Below are positions 54,840 through 63,669 of a stretch of DNA of 64,000 nucleotides, piece after piece; position 1 is the stretch's first letter; every line of letters begins with the position of its first letter. The stretch covers positions 62,001 to 126,000 of the forward strand of contig JAHDDE010000005.1 in the NCBI GenBank assembly GCA_020629515.1. The letters are read 5' to 3'. Source of the stretch: Saprospiraceae bacterium. Its GTDB lineage: Bacteria; Bacteroidota; Bacteroidia; Chitinophagales; Saprospiraceae. The translations under genes and the position numbers were made by a program. Under the pieces are notes generated by a model. The model did no database searches and was not told the origin of the DNA. It saw only the letters and a program-made list of their open reading frames with translations.

Positions 54840-55811
54840 ATGCAAGCTGTTCAGTTAAAATCTTTTGGCACCACAGATCAACTATATATAGGAGAATATC
54901 CTGATCCCAGCATTTCGGACCGAGAAGTCCTTATTAAGGTAAAGGCTTTCGCTTTGAATAGAGCTGACCTCCTACAAAGACAAGGGAAATATCCTCCCCC
55001 CCCTGGCGAGAGCGAAATCTTAGGACTTGAAGTTGCAGGCGAAATCATAGCCATTGGAGAGAAAGTCACCAATTATCATATTGGTGACAGAGTGTTTACA
55101 TTAGTGGGTGGAGGTGGATACGCCCAATTAGTGAAATCTCAAGAGAATATGTTAATGCATATTCCTCAACAAATGGCTTACCACGAAGCAGCAGGAATAG
55201 CCGAGACTTTTCTTACAGCTTGGCAAACATTGGTGTGGCATTCACGTATAAAAAAAGATGATAAAGTCCTTATTCATGCCGGCGCTAGTGGTGTAGGAAT
55301 CGCAGCTATACAAATAGCCAAATTTTTCGGAGCAAGAATTGCTATTTCGGCATCTGCTGGCAAACATGCTGTCTGTAGATCTTATGGTGCAGAGATATGT
55401 ATTGATTACAGAAAAGAATCTTTTGAAGAAGTCATAAAAAGAGAATGGGGAGGAGTAGATATTGTTGTTGATTTTATTGGTGAACCATACTTCAACAAAA
55501 ATTTAAATGTTCTGTCAGTAGATGGAAAGATGATTATTTTAGGACTCATGGGCGGGATCATGTCCGAAATCAATTTAATTCGATTATTAAGTAAAAGAAT
55601 AACAATCATCGGTTCTACATTACGCTCACGCACAGAAGAGTATAAAGCTCAACTGACAGCCGATTTTAAAACTAACTTCTTACCATCTTTTACTACAGGA
55701 AAATCCAAAGTTCACATAGATTCGCTACTACCTTGGTCAGCTATCAAAACTGCACATGACAGGATGGAAGCAAACTTGAATACAGGAAAGATTATTATGA
55801 CAATAGATTAA
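54840..55811 (+). CDS. NAD(P)H-quinone oxidoreductase, zinc-independent MDR type
   Basis: 323 aa. 'RADLLQRQGKYPPPPGES', 'GLEVAGEII', 'FLTAWQTL' and the NADPH motif 'HAGASGVGIAAIQIAKFFGA'. It matches the PIG3/QOR-like branch of medium-chain reductases, without zinc-ligand Cys residues. It would reduce quinones with NADPH. It may be co-transcribed with marC. Its last 4 bases overlap the stop region of the ABC1 kinase gene on the opposite strand. Confidence 0.9.
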   Translation: MQAVQLKSFGTTDQLYIGEYPDPSISDREVLIKVKAFALNRADLLQRQGKYPPPPGESEILGLEVAGEIIAIGEKVTNYHIGDRVFTLVGGGGYAQLVKSQENMLMHIPQQMAYHEAAGIAETFLTAWQTLVWHSRIKKDDKVLIHAGASGVGIAAIQIAKFFGARIAISASAGKHAVCRSYGAEICIDYRKESFEEVIKREWGGVDIVVDFIGEPYFNKNLNVLSVDGKMIILGLMGGIMSEINLIRLLSKRITIIGSTLRSRTEEYKAQLTADFKTNFLPSFTTGKSKVHIDSLLPWSAIKTAHDRMEANLNTGKIIMTID

Positions 55812-57109
55812 TCTAATGCGTAAGGCACTTGAATCTCAGCACCTATCATATGCATAAGCTGATAAAGTCCAAAAAATGTTCTGTTTATATAAATAAAGTG
55901 CTCGCTGCCTCGATTCACTTTATATTTGGACATCAGCGTTTCCTTAGCCATTCTTTCTCCTACAGAAGTGATTTCATCAAAGTAAGATACATTTGAAAAG
56001 TCCCAAGTATCTGATTGATATGGCCTTAACAACAGGGATAACACCTCATGAAAAAGGTCGTAATAATAGTTGGCCTCTTCTTCTGAATCATCTGCATACA
56101 ATATCTCAAGCTGATGTAGAACCGCTCTGAATTCTTCTGGACGATCAATGATGCCCGGCTGGGTAAGTTTAAAGTAAGGGTCATAAAATTCATTAGGTAC
56201 TTCCTTAACACATCCAAAATCAAGAATACAGATATCTCCATCCTCTTTGATTAAAATGTTACCTGGGTGTGGGTCAGCATGTACTTTTCTCAATTTATGG
56301 ATTTGGAACATGAATAAATTCCAAATATTCTGTCCCAAGTCATCACGATTTTCTTTTGTAAGATTCATTTTAAGATATTGAGGCAAGTGCATTCCCTCCA
56401 CCCAATCCATCGTAATAATCTTATCAGTTGATAATTCTGGATAATAATTAGGAAACGAAAAACCTGCAATACCAGAACATGCCTCAGTTAAGTCTTGACT
56501 ATTCTTCAATTCCAATAGGTAATTCGTCTCTTCGATAAGTTTTGACTGGACTTCCCCAAAGTATTTTTCTGCATCATCCAAGTTTAGGCCCAACAATCGA
56601 CTCGCCATTGGTTTGAGCATAGCCAAGTCTGATTTGATAGATTCACCCACACCGGGGTACTGTATTTTGATAGCCAATTTTTTACCGTCCAGCACTGCAC
56701 AATGAACTTGCCCTATACTCGCAGCAAATGAAGCTTCATAATCAAAAGAATCAAAAATATCCTCTGGACTCTTACCAAGATATTTTCTAAAAGTCTTTCT
56801 GACCAAAGGAGCTGACAATGGAGGAACAGAAAACTGTGCTAATGAAAATTGATCTGTATAAGCTTTGGGCAATAGACTCTTTTCCATACTGAGCATTTGG
56901 GCCACCTTGAGACCTCCACCTTTTAACTCTTGAAGACTATTCATTATATCTTCAGCGTTCTTCTGGTCCAGGTCTTCTCGATCTACGTTACTTTGGAGAA
57001 GCTTACTACCATAATAACCTGCATAATTACGCCCCACTTTTAGACCGGTCTTTAACATTTTACCAGCTCTACCAATCTTACTCGTAGGAATCCGATCTAT
57101 TGTTTTCAT
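55808..57109 (-). CDS. ABC1/AarF/UbiB-family atypical kinase
   Basis: 433 aa. N-terminal KxGQ-like segment is 'ELKGGGLKVAQMLSME', the ATP-site region 'FAASIGQVHCAVL' and 'LAIKIQYPGV', and catalytic loop 'HADPHPGNILI' with 'LDFGCVKEV'. ABC1 kinases have been linked to quinone and isoprenoid-lipid metabolism; the substrate here is unknown. A TetR-like gene ends 3 bases before its start. Confidence 0.92.
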   Translation of the reverse strand: MKTIDRIPTSKIGRAGKMLKTGLKVGRNYAGYYGSKLLQSNVDREDLDQKNAEDIMNSLQELKGGGLKVAQMLSMEKSLLPKAYTDQFSLAQFSVPPLSAPLVRKTFRKYLGKSPEDIFDSFDYEASFAASIGQVHCAVLDGKKLAIKIQYPGVGESIKSDLAMLKPMASRLLGLNLDDAEKYFGEVQSKLIEETNYLLELKNSQDLTEACSGIAGFSFPNYYPELSTDKIITMDWVEGMHLPQYLKMNLTKENRDDLGQNIWNLFMFQIHKLRKVHADPHPGNILIKEDGDICILDFGCVKEVPNEFYDPYFKLTQPGIIDRPEEFRAVLHQLEILYADDSEEEANYYYDLFHEVLSLLLRPYQSDTWDFSNVSYFDEITSVGERMAKETLMSKYKVNRGSEHFIYINRTFFGLYQLMHMIGAEIQVPYALD

Positions 57110-57112
57110 ATA

Positions 57113-57784
57113 TTATTCGTTTCCTGATTTGTTCATTCGTTCTTGCCAAATGAATTTTCCAAAATCTAAAACACTTTTGAGAGGAGTTGTATCAATCAGA
57201 TCCATAGTAGCCTTGACCGCCTTTTCGATAGCGACATCAGTCTTTTCATAGGATTCAGAACTATCTTTTGACCAAAAATCCAGTAGAAATAATAATTGGC
57301 CATAAAATCCCTCAGCGACCAATGAGCTTGAGATCCTCCCAACAGCATTGTCAAATCTCCCAAGATTTAATACCTCTACAGGTTGAATTTCTTTTATAAA
57401 ATCATGGTATTCAGTTTTCAGCTCTTTGAGTACTGATAGTATTCTAATCTTATGACCATTATTCAAGCTCAAGAGCAGATATTGGTCATTGAGGGCACAA
57501 TTTTCAAAAAATGTATAGTAAAAAGATAGCAGTTTATCTCTATTATCATAGTTAGAAAATAATGGATCCGACTGAACCGTAAGAATAGACGCAGCGATTA
57601 ATCCTTGCCATACCGCTTTCTCGAGTTGATCTATCGTTTCAAAATATTCGGCAAAATTTACTTCATCTATTTTTTCATCGTGACAAAGTTGCTGAATGCT
57701 AATCTCCAGTCCATTCTGCACTGCATAATCCATATAGAGATCCAATATTTCTTCTCTACTTTTCTGCTTATACTTAGGTGCCAT
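57113..57784 (-). CDS. TetR-family-like regulator paired with ABC1 kinase
   Basis: 223 aa. The N-terminal helices ('REEILDLYMDYAVQNGLEISIQQLCHDEKIDEVNFAEYFETIDQLEKAVW' region) fit a TetR DNA-binding helix-turn-helix that is quite diverged; the rest is an all-helical ligand domain. The gene ends 3 bases before the ABC1 kinase start, so the pair forms an operon. An autoregulator responding to a lipid or isoprenoid is a plausible inference. Confidence 0.7.
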   Translation of the reverse strand: MAPKYKQKSREEILDLYMDYAVQNGLEISIQQLCHDEKIDEVNFAEYFETIDQLEKAVWQGLIAASILTVQSDPLFSNYDNRDKLLSFYYTFFENCALNDQYLLLSLNNGHKIRILSVLKELKTEYHDFIKEIQPVEVLNLGRFDNAVGRISSSLVAEGFYGQLLFLLDFWSKDSSESYEKTDVAIEKAVKATMDLIDTTPLKSVLDFGKFIWQERMNKSGNE

Positions 57785-57870
57785 TTATATCTTTTACTTA
57801 AAACTTAAAACGAATAATAACACCTGAAGTTCTCTTAGTACGTCATAGTTGTATTAACTAAGACTCATTC

Positions 57871-58032
57871 TTAATTGCAGTCATTTTTATTGAGGATGAT
57901 CAATGCCGCTATCACTCCTGGCACCCAACCACACAAGGTGAGCAAACAGACTATAAGAAATGATCCACATCCCTTATCCACTATTGACAGTGGTGGAAGA
58001 ATTATAGCTAACAATACTCGTAATAGGCTCAT
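57871..58032 (-). CDS. YqaE/Pmp3-family small membrane protein
   Basis: 53 aa, below the track limit. The minus strand reads 'MSLLRVLLAIILPPLSIVDK', then 'CLLTLCGWVPGVIAALIIL', a two-helix protein with the 'LPP' and 'GWVPGxIHA'-like pattern of Pmp3/YqaE/stress-induced hydrophobic peptides. Such proteins affect membrane potential under salt or cold stress. The 89-aa plus-strand frame at 57875 is its shadow. Confidence 0.88.
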   Translation of the reverse strand: MSLLRVLLAIILPPLSIVDKGCGSFLIVCLLTLCGWVPGVIAALIILNKNDCN

Positions 58033-58223
58033 TTTGTTCGATTTTTATACTAAAAACAAACACTTCAATTACATGAGTTCTACTCTATCGACTTACCAAG
58101 AAAACTTATCGACGAATACTTGTAAATCAAATCCACAGGTGTGACCATCATTTATTGGGATGAAAGTCTTGATCGACTATAATTATTTACAGTGACTACT
58201 TATGGTTTTCTGATTTAGCTTTC

Positions 58224-58254
58224 AAAAAAAAAGCCCTCCCATTATGGGAGAGCT
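58224..58254 (-). terminator. Rho-independent terminator after the BON-LysM gene
   Basis: On the minus strand 'GCTCTCCCAT' pairs with 'ATGGGAGGGC' (one mismatch), followed by nine T. It lies 30 bases past the stop of the LysM gene. Confidence 0.8.
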
Positions 58255-58283
58255 CTAAGTATAATTTTTTCAATCATAGAATA

Positions 58284-58739
58284 TTAGCTCAAAGGAGGTA
58301 TTCTTAAGATTTGTCCTGGGTATATTTTGTCAGGATGAGATAACATAGGCTTGTTCGCTTCGAAGATTGCGTTGTATTTCATCGGATCTCCATAAACTTC
58401 TTTAGCAATTTTTGATAAAGAATCTCCTGATTTTACTTCATGAAATATAGATTCAGGTTCTGGATTAAGTACATTGATATTGTCAGCTACCGCACCTACT
58501 CCATCAACGTTACCCAAAGCCAAAATAAGCTTTTCTCGGTCAGCATTTGTACCTGTAGCCCCAGATACGATAACTTGTTCTGCCAATTCAATTTTCAATT
58601 CGCTGACAGGAATTCCTAATTCTGACACAGCATTCTCGAGCGCTTTAATTTTTTCTTGTTCTGCAGTCAATACAGGTTCAGAAGCTTTTTTTGAGAATAC
58701 TTTTTTACCAGCATTCTTAATAAATGAAAATAATCCCAT
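58284..58739 (-). CDS. lysM: BON-LysM protein (YgaU/Kbp-like)
   Basis: 151 aa with no signal peptide. A BON domain at about 40-90 ('VSGATGTNADREKLILALGNVDGVGAVADNI') precedes a LysM domain at about 97-150 ('HEVKSGDSLSKIAKEVYGDPMKYNAIFEANKPML'). The layout and size equal those of E. coli Kbp/YgaU, which senses K+ in the cytoplasm. By homology a K+-binding or stress role is likely. It has its own terminator. Confidence 0.9.
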   Translation of the reverse strand: MGLFSFIKNAGKKVFSKKASEPVLTAEQEKIKALENAVSELGIPVSELKIELAEQVIVSGATGTNADREKLILALGNVDGVGAVADNINVLNPEPESIFHEVKSGDSLSKIAKEVYGDPMKYNAIFEANKPMLSHPDKIYPGQILRIPPLS

Positions 58740-58847
58740 TTTAAATTTTATGAGTTAGTTAAAGAATTAATTGAGCCTCCACAAAAGAGGCAGATAACAA
58801 AATTAAAAGTTCTTTATAGTAAGTAAAAGTTCCTAAGGAAGTAATAT

Positions 58848-59378
58848 TTATTCTGATGTTACCTCTAATTGTGGGATCATCGAAACGCTCCAAGTCAGAC
58901 TTCCCCATGCATATATTAGTTCTTGATCTTTTATTTTAAGAATCATCGATTCTTCATAGTGATCGCTATGCTCGGATTGAACAGTTACTCTTAAGGCATC
59001 TTCTGAAGAATTATAATTATAATGACCCCATTGGTCTGCCACTTTATTAAATATTATAATCCAACTTTTATCATTGGGAATCGTAAATATACTATACTCT
59101 CCTTGAGGTAATAATTCTCCGTTTATCCTAAAATCGTGGCTCAATTTGATTTTGGACGCCTCATTGGCACCCGTTCTCCAGATTTTTCCATAAGGAACCA
59201 ATCCCCCATATAGTTGGCGTCCTCTTACTTTTGGACTACTGTAATCCAATCTTGCCTCACTTCCATTGATATAATAGGTGTTGGCTACTGGCGGACTTTT
59301 TCGTTGAGACTTATCTATCTGTGCTGAGATAGAAATTGTCAATAGCAATAGTGGGGCAAGTACAAAATATTTAATCAT
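58848..59378 (-). CDS. DUF2911 secreted protein
   Basis: 176 aa from the ATG giving 'MIKYFVLAPLLLLTISISAQ'; the track adds 11 residues. Signal peptide then the DUF2911 core 'ARLDYSSPKVRGRQLYGGLVPYGKIWRTGANEAS' region and 'LPQGEYSIFTIP'. The family is common in Bacteroidota and is exported; its function is unknown. Single gene. Confidence 0.9.
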   Translation of the reverse strand: MIKYFVLAPLLLLTISISAQIDKSQRKSPPVANTYYINGSEARLDYSSPKVRGRQLYGGLVPYGKIWRTGANEASKIKLSHDFRINGELLPQGEYSIFTIPNDKSWIIIFNKVADQWGHYNYNSSEDALRVTVQSEHSDHYEESMILKIKDQELIYAWGSLTWSVSMIPQLEVTSE

Positions 59379-59492
59379 ACAATTTCGATTGGTAATGATG
59401 CTCAAGAGCAAATACGGAAACTATCAAAATGGGTGAAAAAAATGACTAAATCCATTAAGGAATGGTTAAAAAAATAAGTTCAGGCTCAATTC

Positions 59493-59783
59493 TTACTTTC
59501 TATAGGATAAAAAGCGCTTCTTAAAAGCTTTTTTAGCCTCATGCTTCATAAGAAATAAACCACCAGCATCTGCGCTGGCACCGAGGTTAGGCTGGATATT
59601 ATGAGCCAAGTCAATGATCTGCTTGGCATAATATCCGCCTGCCGAAAAGAATTTCAAAAAACTCGACTTATCTGGAGTAAAATGATCTTGCAAATGATTG
59701 ATCTCGCCAGTTAAGAAAGGTTTCATCATATCTGGCGTACTACAGAATGGTCGCGCTATACCAACCAGATCCAAATTTTTCAT
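59493..59783 (-). pseudogene. C-terminal remnant of an OYE-type NADH:flavin oxidoreductase
   Basis: 96 aa. 'DLVGIARPFCSTPDMMKPFL' matches the C-terminal FMN-binding signature of Old Yellow Enzyme/2,4-dienoyl-CoA reductase-like proteins, where it is normally preceded by ~270 residues of TIM barrel. Here the frame is closed directly upstream by a TAA next to the Met, and the upstream 245 bases show no barrel sequence in any frame. This looks like the residue of a deletion; alternatively it is a short expressed protein of unknown role. Confidence 0.5.
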
Positions 59784-60055
59784 TTATACATTGAGATAGT
59801 CACTCTTGGAAAGTCTTTCTGCATGGCAGCTTTGAACAAGCGGTTTACAATAACCTATCCACAATACAATTCTAACGGAGCTAATATTGGATCATTCATA
59901 CAATATTGTAAAATAATTGGTCACTAATTAACCTATTTTTTGATAACATGCGTTATTGATTAGCGTACATCTTGCGAAGAATCTAAATTGTAGGGTAAAT
60001 CTTATTAATTTGGTGGTTCATAAGTTTATTGCGACAGACAATTATCATTAAGCAC

Positions 60056-62620
60056 ATGTTAAGAATGAATCAAATTTTAAGTGTTTCGGCAATTATCTTT
60101 TCTCTACTATTCTGTACTAATCTTTTCGGTCAAGACAGATTCGAACGGCTCTATACGACTAATGAAACAGATGTATTATCGAGCTCACTGCATGAAATAG
60201 GAGGTGGTTATCTCATATTAAGTTTAGAAATCAACGAGGATTCAGAAAGGGAGTTTATAAACCTGAGTCGATTAGACCAAAAAGGAAATGTCGATTGGAC
60301 CAAAGAATATGATTATGATATAGAAGAGGATGTGTTTATATCCGAATTAGGAGAAGTAGAATTTCTGTCAGATGGAACTATCGCTTTTTCAGCACTACTA
60401 CAAAAAGACAGTCTAAATCGGTTGATTACAAGAGTGGACGCCAATGGAAATGTGTTATGGACTTTTTTAGCAGGCAATGAAGACGATCAATTAACTACTG
60501 GGTTCAGATCAAATCTCATAGATATGCAGGATGCAGGTATGCTCCATATCACTGCAAATGTGACCGATCAAAGTGATCAAGTTTTCTTTTCTCAGGTTTC
60601 ATTGACCGGAGAACTAATATGGGGTGCATCTTGGGAGCTTAGAGATACCTCAGACAATATAATATCCGCAAATGTTAAAGACGCTATCTATCTTGTGGAT
60701 TCGACCATCTTAATTTTAGGAAATACAAATAGTGAAGACCACCAACTATTCCTAACTAAAATGGATACTATAGGAAATATCCTTTGGAGTAAAAGCTACA
60801 CAGCAAATTTAGGCTCAGGGTTAAATCAATCAGCTTTAAGCTTAGATGAAATGGTGGACAGCACGATCATTGTGTTAGGTACTCAAGTGGGGAGTTCATC
60901 CAGTGCATTGTTACTTAATGTAGACCAAGCGGGTAACTATATTCAGTCAAGGTCTATAGTATCCGTTACTAATAATACTGATCTCATACCTGTTGAAGTA
61001 ACTACATTTAGCGATACAACAATAGCCGTAGCTCTTAAACGATTAGATTTATTAACTAATGAAATAAGACCTATAATAGCTAAAATTGACTTAGATAGCA
61101 ATATCTACTACCAGACGTTATTAAAATCAAGTACGGATCTTAATCCTACGAGAGGTGGACTAATTAGTCCCGATAGTATTAGTCCTGTATTTATTACATC
61201 TTCAACTAGAGTAGATTCTGTAAGATTGAATCCGTACATCATCAAATTAGATCAAGATGGCAACACCAATTGCAATAGTTTTGTCAATCTTAGATACGAT
61301 TCTATATTTTTTGAAGTAGATACATTAGTATGGTCGTCAAGTCCAGAGATTACTTTTGATAGTATTTCAGTCTCTACACGAAATTTTACTGAATTTAATC
61401 CTCCATTACTGACTCTTTCGGATACTACTTTTTGCCCGCAAGATCCAGTGATATATACTTTTGATGCGACTACGAGAGGAGCTACCAGCTACCTGTGGGA
61501 AGATGGTAGTACCGAACCGATAAGAACCGTTACCGAGACTGGCATGTATACGGTCACCGTGATAGTAGGAATCGAAGAGTGCTTTACCCTTTGTGATACA
61601 GGCTCAGTATCTCAATCGGAATTTCCGACTGCCATGATAGAATTAAATGATGCTAATTTCTGCAGCAGCGGAGAATTAGTTTTAACGGTATCATCGAATA
61701 ATGCTATTGTATCTACTCTGTGGTCTACAGGTGATACCGACAGGGATATTATTGTCACTGACTTAACACAATACTCGGTTAATATTGTTGATGATTGTGG
61801 CAATCCAGCCCAAGCTCAGATAGATCTGAGAGGATTCGCCATTAATAACAATCCTTCCTTATCCATATCCACTGATAATCTCTGTGAGGACAATTCTCTA
61901 TTGATAGTGGCTACCGGCCCTGTGGACCCTGCGTTGTTGTCCTGGTCAACTGGAGAAACCATGGTATCAAGTATTAGGGTAACTGAACCAGGAACTTATA
62001 CCGTTGAAAATTTAGAAACATTTTGTCCTGGACAAGGTAGTATAGAGATAGTAGAAGATCAATTCTTATCGGATGTATCTATCGATATATCACAAAGTTG
62101 TGATGCAGGATCAAATACCATTCAACTTGTTGCTGGTGGGATGGGGCCCATCGAAACTTTCACATGGTCCACTGGGGCTAATACAAGTATAATTAATATC
62201 ACCGAACCAGGTACTTATAGTGTAACAGTTACTAATATATGTGGCGATGAATTTTCAAATTCTATAACAATCACTCAAGAGCAAATTGATGATTGTATCA
62301 CTACGCCCCCACCTCCTGTTGGCACAGATTGTATTCAATGGCCTAACGCAATATATCCAAGATCCAATAATGATTTGAATCGATCCTTCGGCCCAGAAGA
62401 TATGAATTGTGGTAATGTCACCATAGAAGGTTATGATCTAAGAATATACAATAGATGGGGCAACATGGTATTTGAATCTAACAATATTGGAGAACGCTGG
62501 AATGGTACTAAGAATAATAATGGTGGGGAGCTTCCCGCAACGACTTATTTTTGGTATGCTTCGTATACCATAGAAGGAGATTCATTTGAATCAGAAGGTG
62601 ATGTTACAGTGATTAGATAG
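60056..62620 (+). CDS. Large secreted protein with T9SS type B sorting domain
   Basis: 854 aa from the ATG at 60056 (a second ATG lies at 60065). The signal peptide ends near 'NLFGQ'. Residues about 30-420 form a beta-propeller-like region with repeated 'GNVLWTF', 'GNILWSK' motifs. About 450-750 has Ig/PKD-like modules related to the repeats of the protein at the window start ('YLWEDGSTE', 'LWSTGDTD', 'TWSTGAN'). The last ~80 residues ('LRIYNRWGNMVFESNN', 'TTYFWYASY') are a type B gliding-associated tail. It should be T9SS cargo at the cell surface. Confidence 0.9.
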   Translation: MLRMNQILSVSAIIFSLLFCTNLFGQDRFERLYTTNETDVLSSSLHEIGGGYLILSLEINEDSEREFINLSRLDQKGNVDWTKEYDYDIEEDVFISELGEVEFLSDGTIAFSALLQKDSLNRLITRVDANGNVLWTFLAGNEDDQLTTGFRSNLIDMQDAGMLHITANVTDQSDQVFFSQVSLTGELIWGASWELRDTSDNIISANVKDAIYLVDSTILILGNTNSEDHQLFLTKMDTIGNILWSKSYTANLGSGLNQSALSLDEMVDSTIIVLGTQVGSSSSALLLNVDQAGNYIQSRSIVSVTNNTDLIPVEVTTFSDTTIAVALKRLDLLTNEIRPIIAKIDLDSNIYYQTLLKSSTDLNPTRGGLISPDSISPVFITSSTRVDSVRLNPYIIKLDQDGNTNCNSFVNLRYDSIFFEVDTLVWSSSPEITFDSISVSTRNFTEFNPPLLTLSDTTFCPQDPVIYTFDATTRGATSYLWEDGSTEPIRTVTETGMYTVTVIVGIEECFTLCDTGSVSQSEFPTAMIELNDANFCSSGELVLTVSSNNAIVSTLWSTGDTDRDIIVTDLTQYSVNIVDDCGNPAQAQIDLRGFAINNNPSLSISTDNLCEDNSLLIVATGPVDPALLSWSTGETMVSSIRVTEPGTYTVENLETFCPGQGSIEIVEDQFLSDVSIDISQSCDAGSNTIQLVAGGMGPIETFTWSTGANTSIINITEPGTYSVTVTNICGDEFSNSITITQEQIDDCITTPPPPVGTDCIQWPNAIYPRSNNDLNRSFGPEDMNCGNVTIEGYDLRIYNRWGNMVFESNNIGERWNGTKNNNGGELPATTYFWYASYTIEGDSFESEGDVTVIR

Positions 62621-62661
62621 TCCGATCAGCAGTTATAAAAATAACTTTTGGAAAAGATATC

Positions 62662-63639
62662 ATGTATGATTTAATAATCATTGGTGCAGGGCCTACAGGT
62701 ATCAACATTGCTGTAGAAGCTCAAAAGGCTGGAGTAAAATATATAGTTATAGAAAAAGGAGTATTGGCCAATTCAATCTATAATTTTCCTGCCAATATGA
62801 CTTTCTTTTCTACTTCTAAGAATTTAGAAATCGCTGATATTCCTTTCATATCTCATAGCGACAAACCAACTCGACGTGAAGCTCTTGAATATTATCGACG
62901 TATTGTTGAGAGCTATGAATTAAACATTCATTATTACGAAGAAGTCAAAGGGATTACCCAAGATGGGGCGACCTATGAAGTAAAAAGTTCAAAAGGCAAC
63001 TATAAGGCTAAAAATATAGCGGTTACCACTGGATTTTATGATACACCACGTTTACTTGGTGTACCTGGAGAGCAACTTCCTAAGGTTAAACATTACTATG
63101 ATGAAGTGCATCCATATGTCGGTCAAAAAGTGCTGATCATAGGTGCTGCAAATAGTGCGTGTGATGTAGCACTGGAATGCTGGCAAAAAGGTGCAGCTGA
63201 AGTAACCATGGTCATAAGATCACATGAGATCTACCCAAAAGTTAAGTATTGGATAAAACCCAATATTGAGAATAGAATAAAAGAAGGCGCTATCAAAGCC
63301 CATTTTGAGACAGAAGTGATCAGTATTACTGAAAACCAGGTGACTTTAAAAAATGCTCGAAAAGAGTGGACCATTGAAAATGATTTTGTCTTAGCGATGA
63401 CAGGTTATATGCCTGATTATCAGCTACTGAGACGACTAATGGTTCCTATTAATGATTCAGACGATTCTAAACCTTACTTTAATCCTGAGACACTTGAAAC
63501 TACTCAAAGAGGTATCTATGTAGCTGGAGTAATTAATGCTGGAATGCATACCAGCAAGCTATTTATAGAAAATACGAGGGATCATGGAAAAAGGATAATC
63601 GATCATATCAGATCCAAAAAAGAAAAGGCCGCCAAATAA
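62662..63639 (+). CDS. ypdA: YpdA-family putative bacillithiol disulfide reductase
   Basis: 325 aa. FAD motif 'IIIGAGPTGINIAVEAQKAG' at about 5-24, NADPH motif 'VLIIGAANSACDVALECWQKGA', and 'FVLAMTGYMPDYQLL'. The N-terminal 'NFPANMTFFSTSKNLEIADIPF' block is typical of YpdA. In Firmicutes it recycles oxidised bacillithiol; presence here suggests bacillithiol or a related thiol is used. The gene ends in a strong terminator. Confidence 0.92.
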   Translation: MYDLIIIGAGPTGINIAVEAQKAGVKYIVIEKGVLANSIYNFPANMTFFSTSKNLEIADIPFISHSDKPTRREALEYYRRIVESYELNIHYYEEVKGITQDGATYEVKSSKGNYKAKNIAVTTGFYDTPRLLGVPGEQLPKVKHYYDEVHPYVGQKVLIIGAANSACDVALECWQKGAAEVTMVIRSHEIYPKVKYWIKPNIENRIKEGAIKAHFETEVISITENQVTLKNARKEWTIENDFVLAMTGYMPDYQLLRRLMVPINDSDDSKPYFNPETLETTQRGIYVAGVINAGMHTSKLFIENTRDHGKRIIDHIRSKKEKAAK

Positions 63640-63660
63640 TAGCGGCCTCTAAATTTTTTA
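63626..63660 (+). terminator. Rho-independent terminator of ypdA
   Basis: Stem 'AGGCCGC' / 'GCGGCCT' with a 9-base loop, then 'CTAAATTTTTT'. The stem overlaps the last codons of ypdA. The next gene is convergent. Confidence 0.8.
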
Positions 63661-63669
63661 TGTTAATAC

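Noticed and set aside
57875-58144. 89-aa plus-strand ORF
   Set aside because: Antisense of the Pmp3/YqaE gene found on the minus strand; no family resemblance.
59853-59863. Single DnaA-box-like sequence (CTATCCACA)
   Set aside because: One near-match with one mismatch, isolated and far from dnaA; expected by chance in AT-rich DNA.
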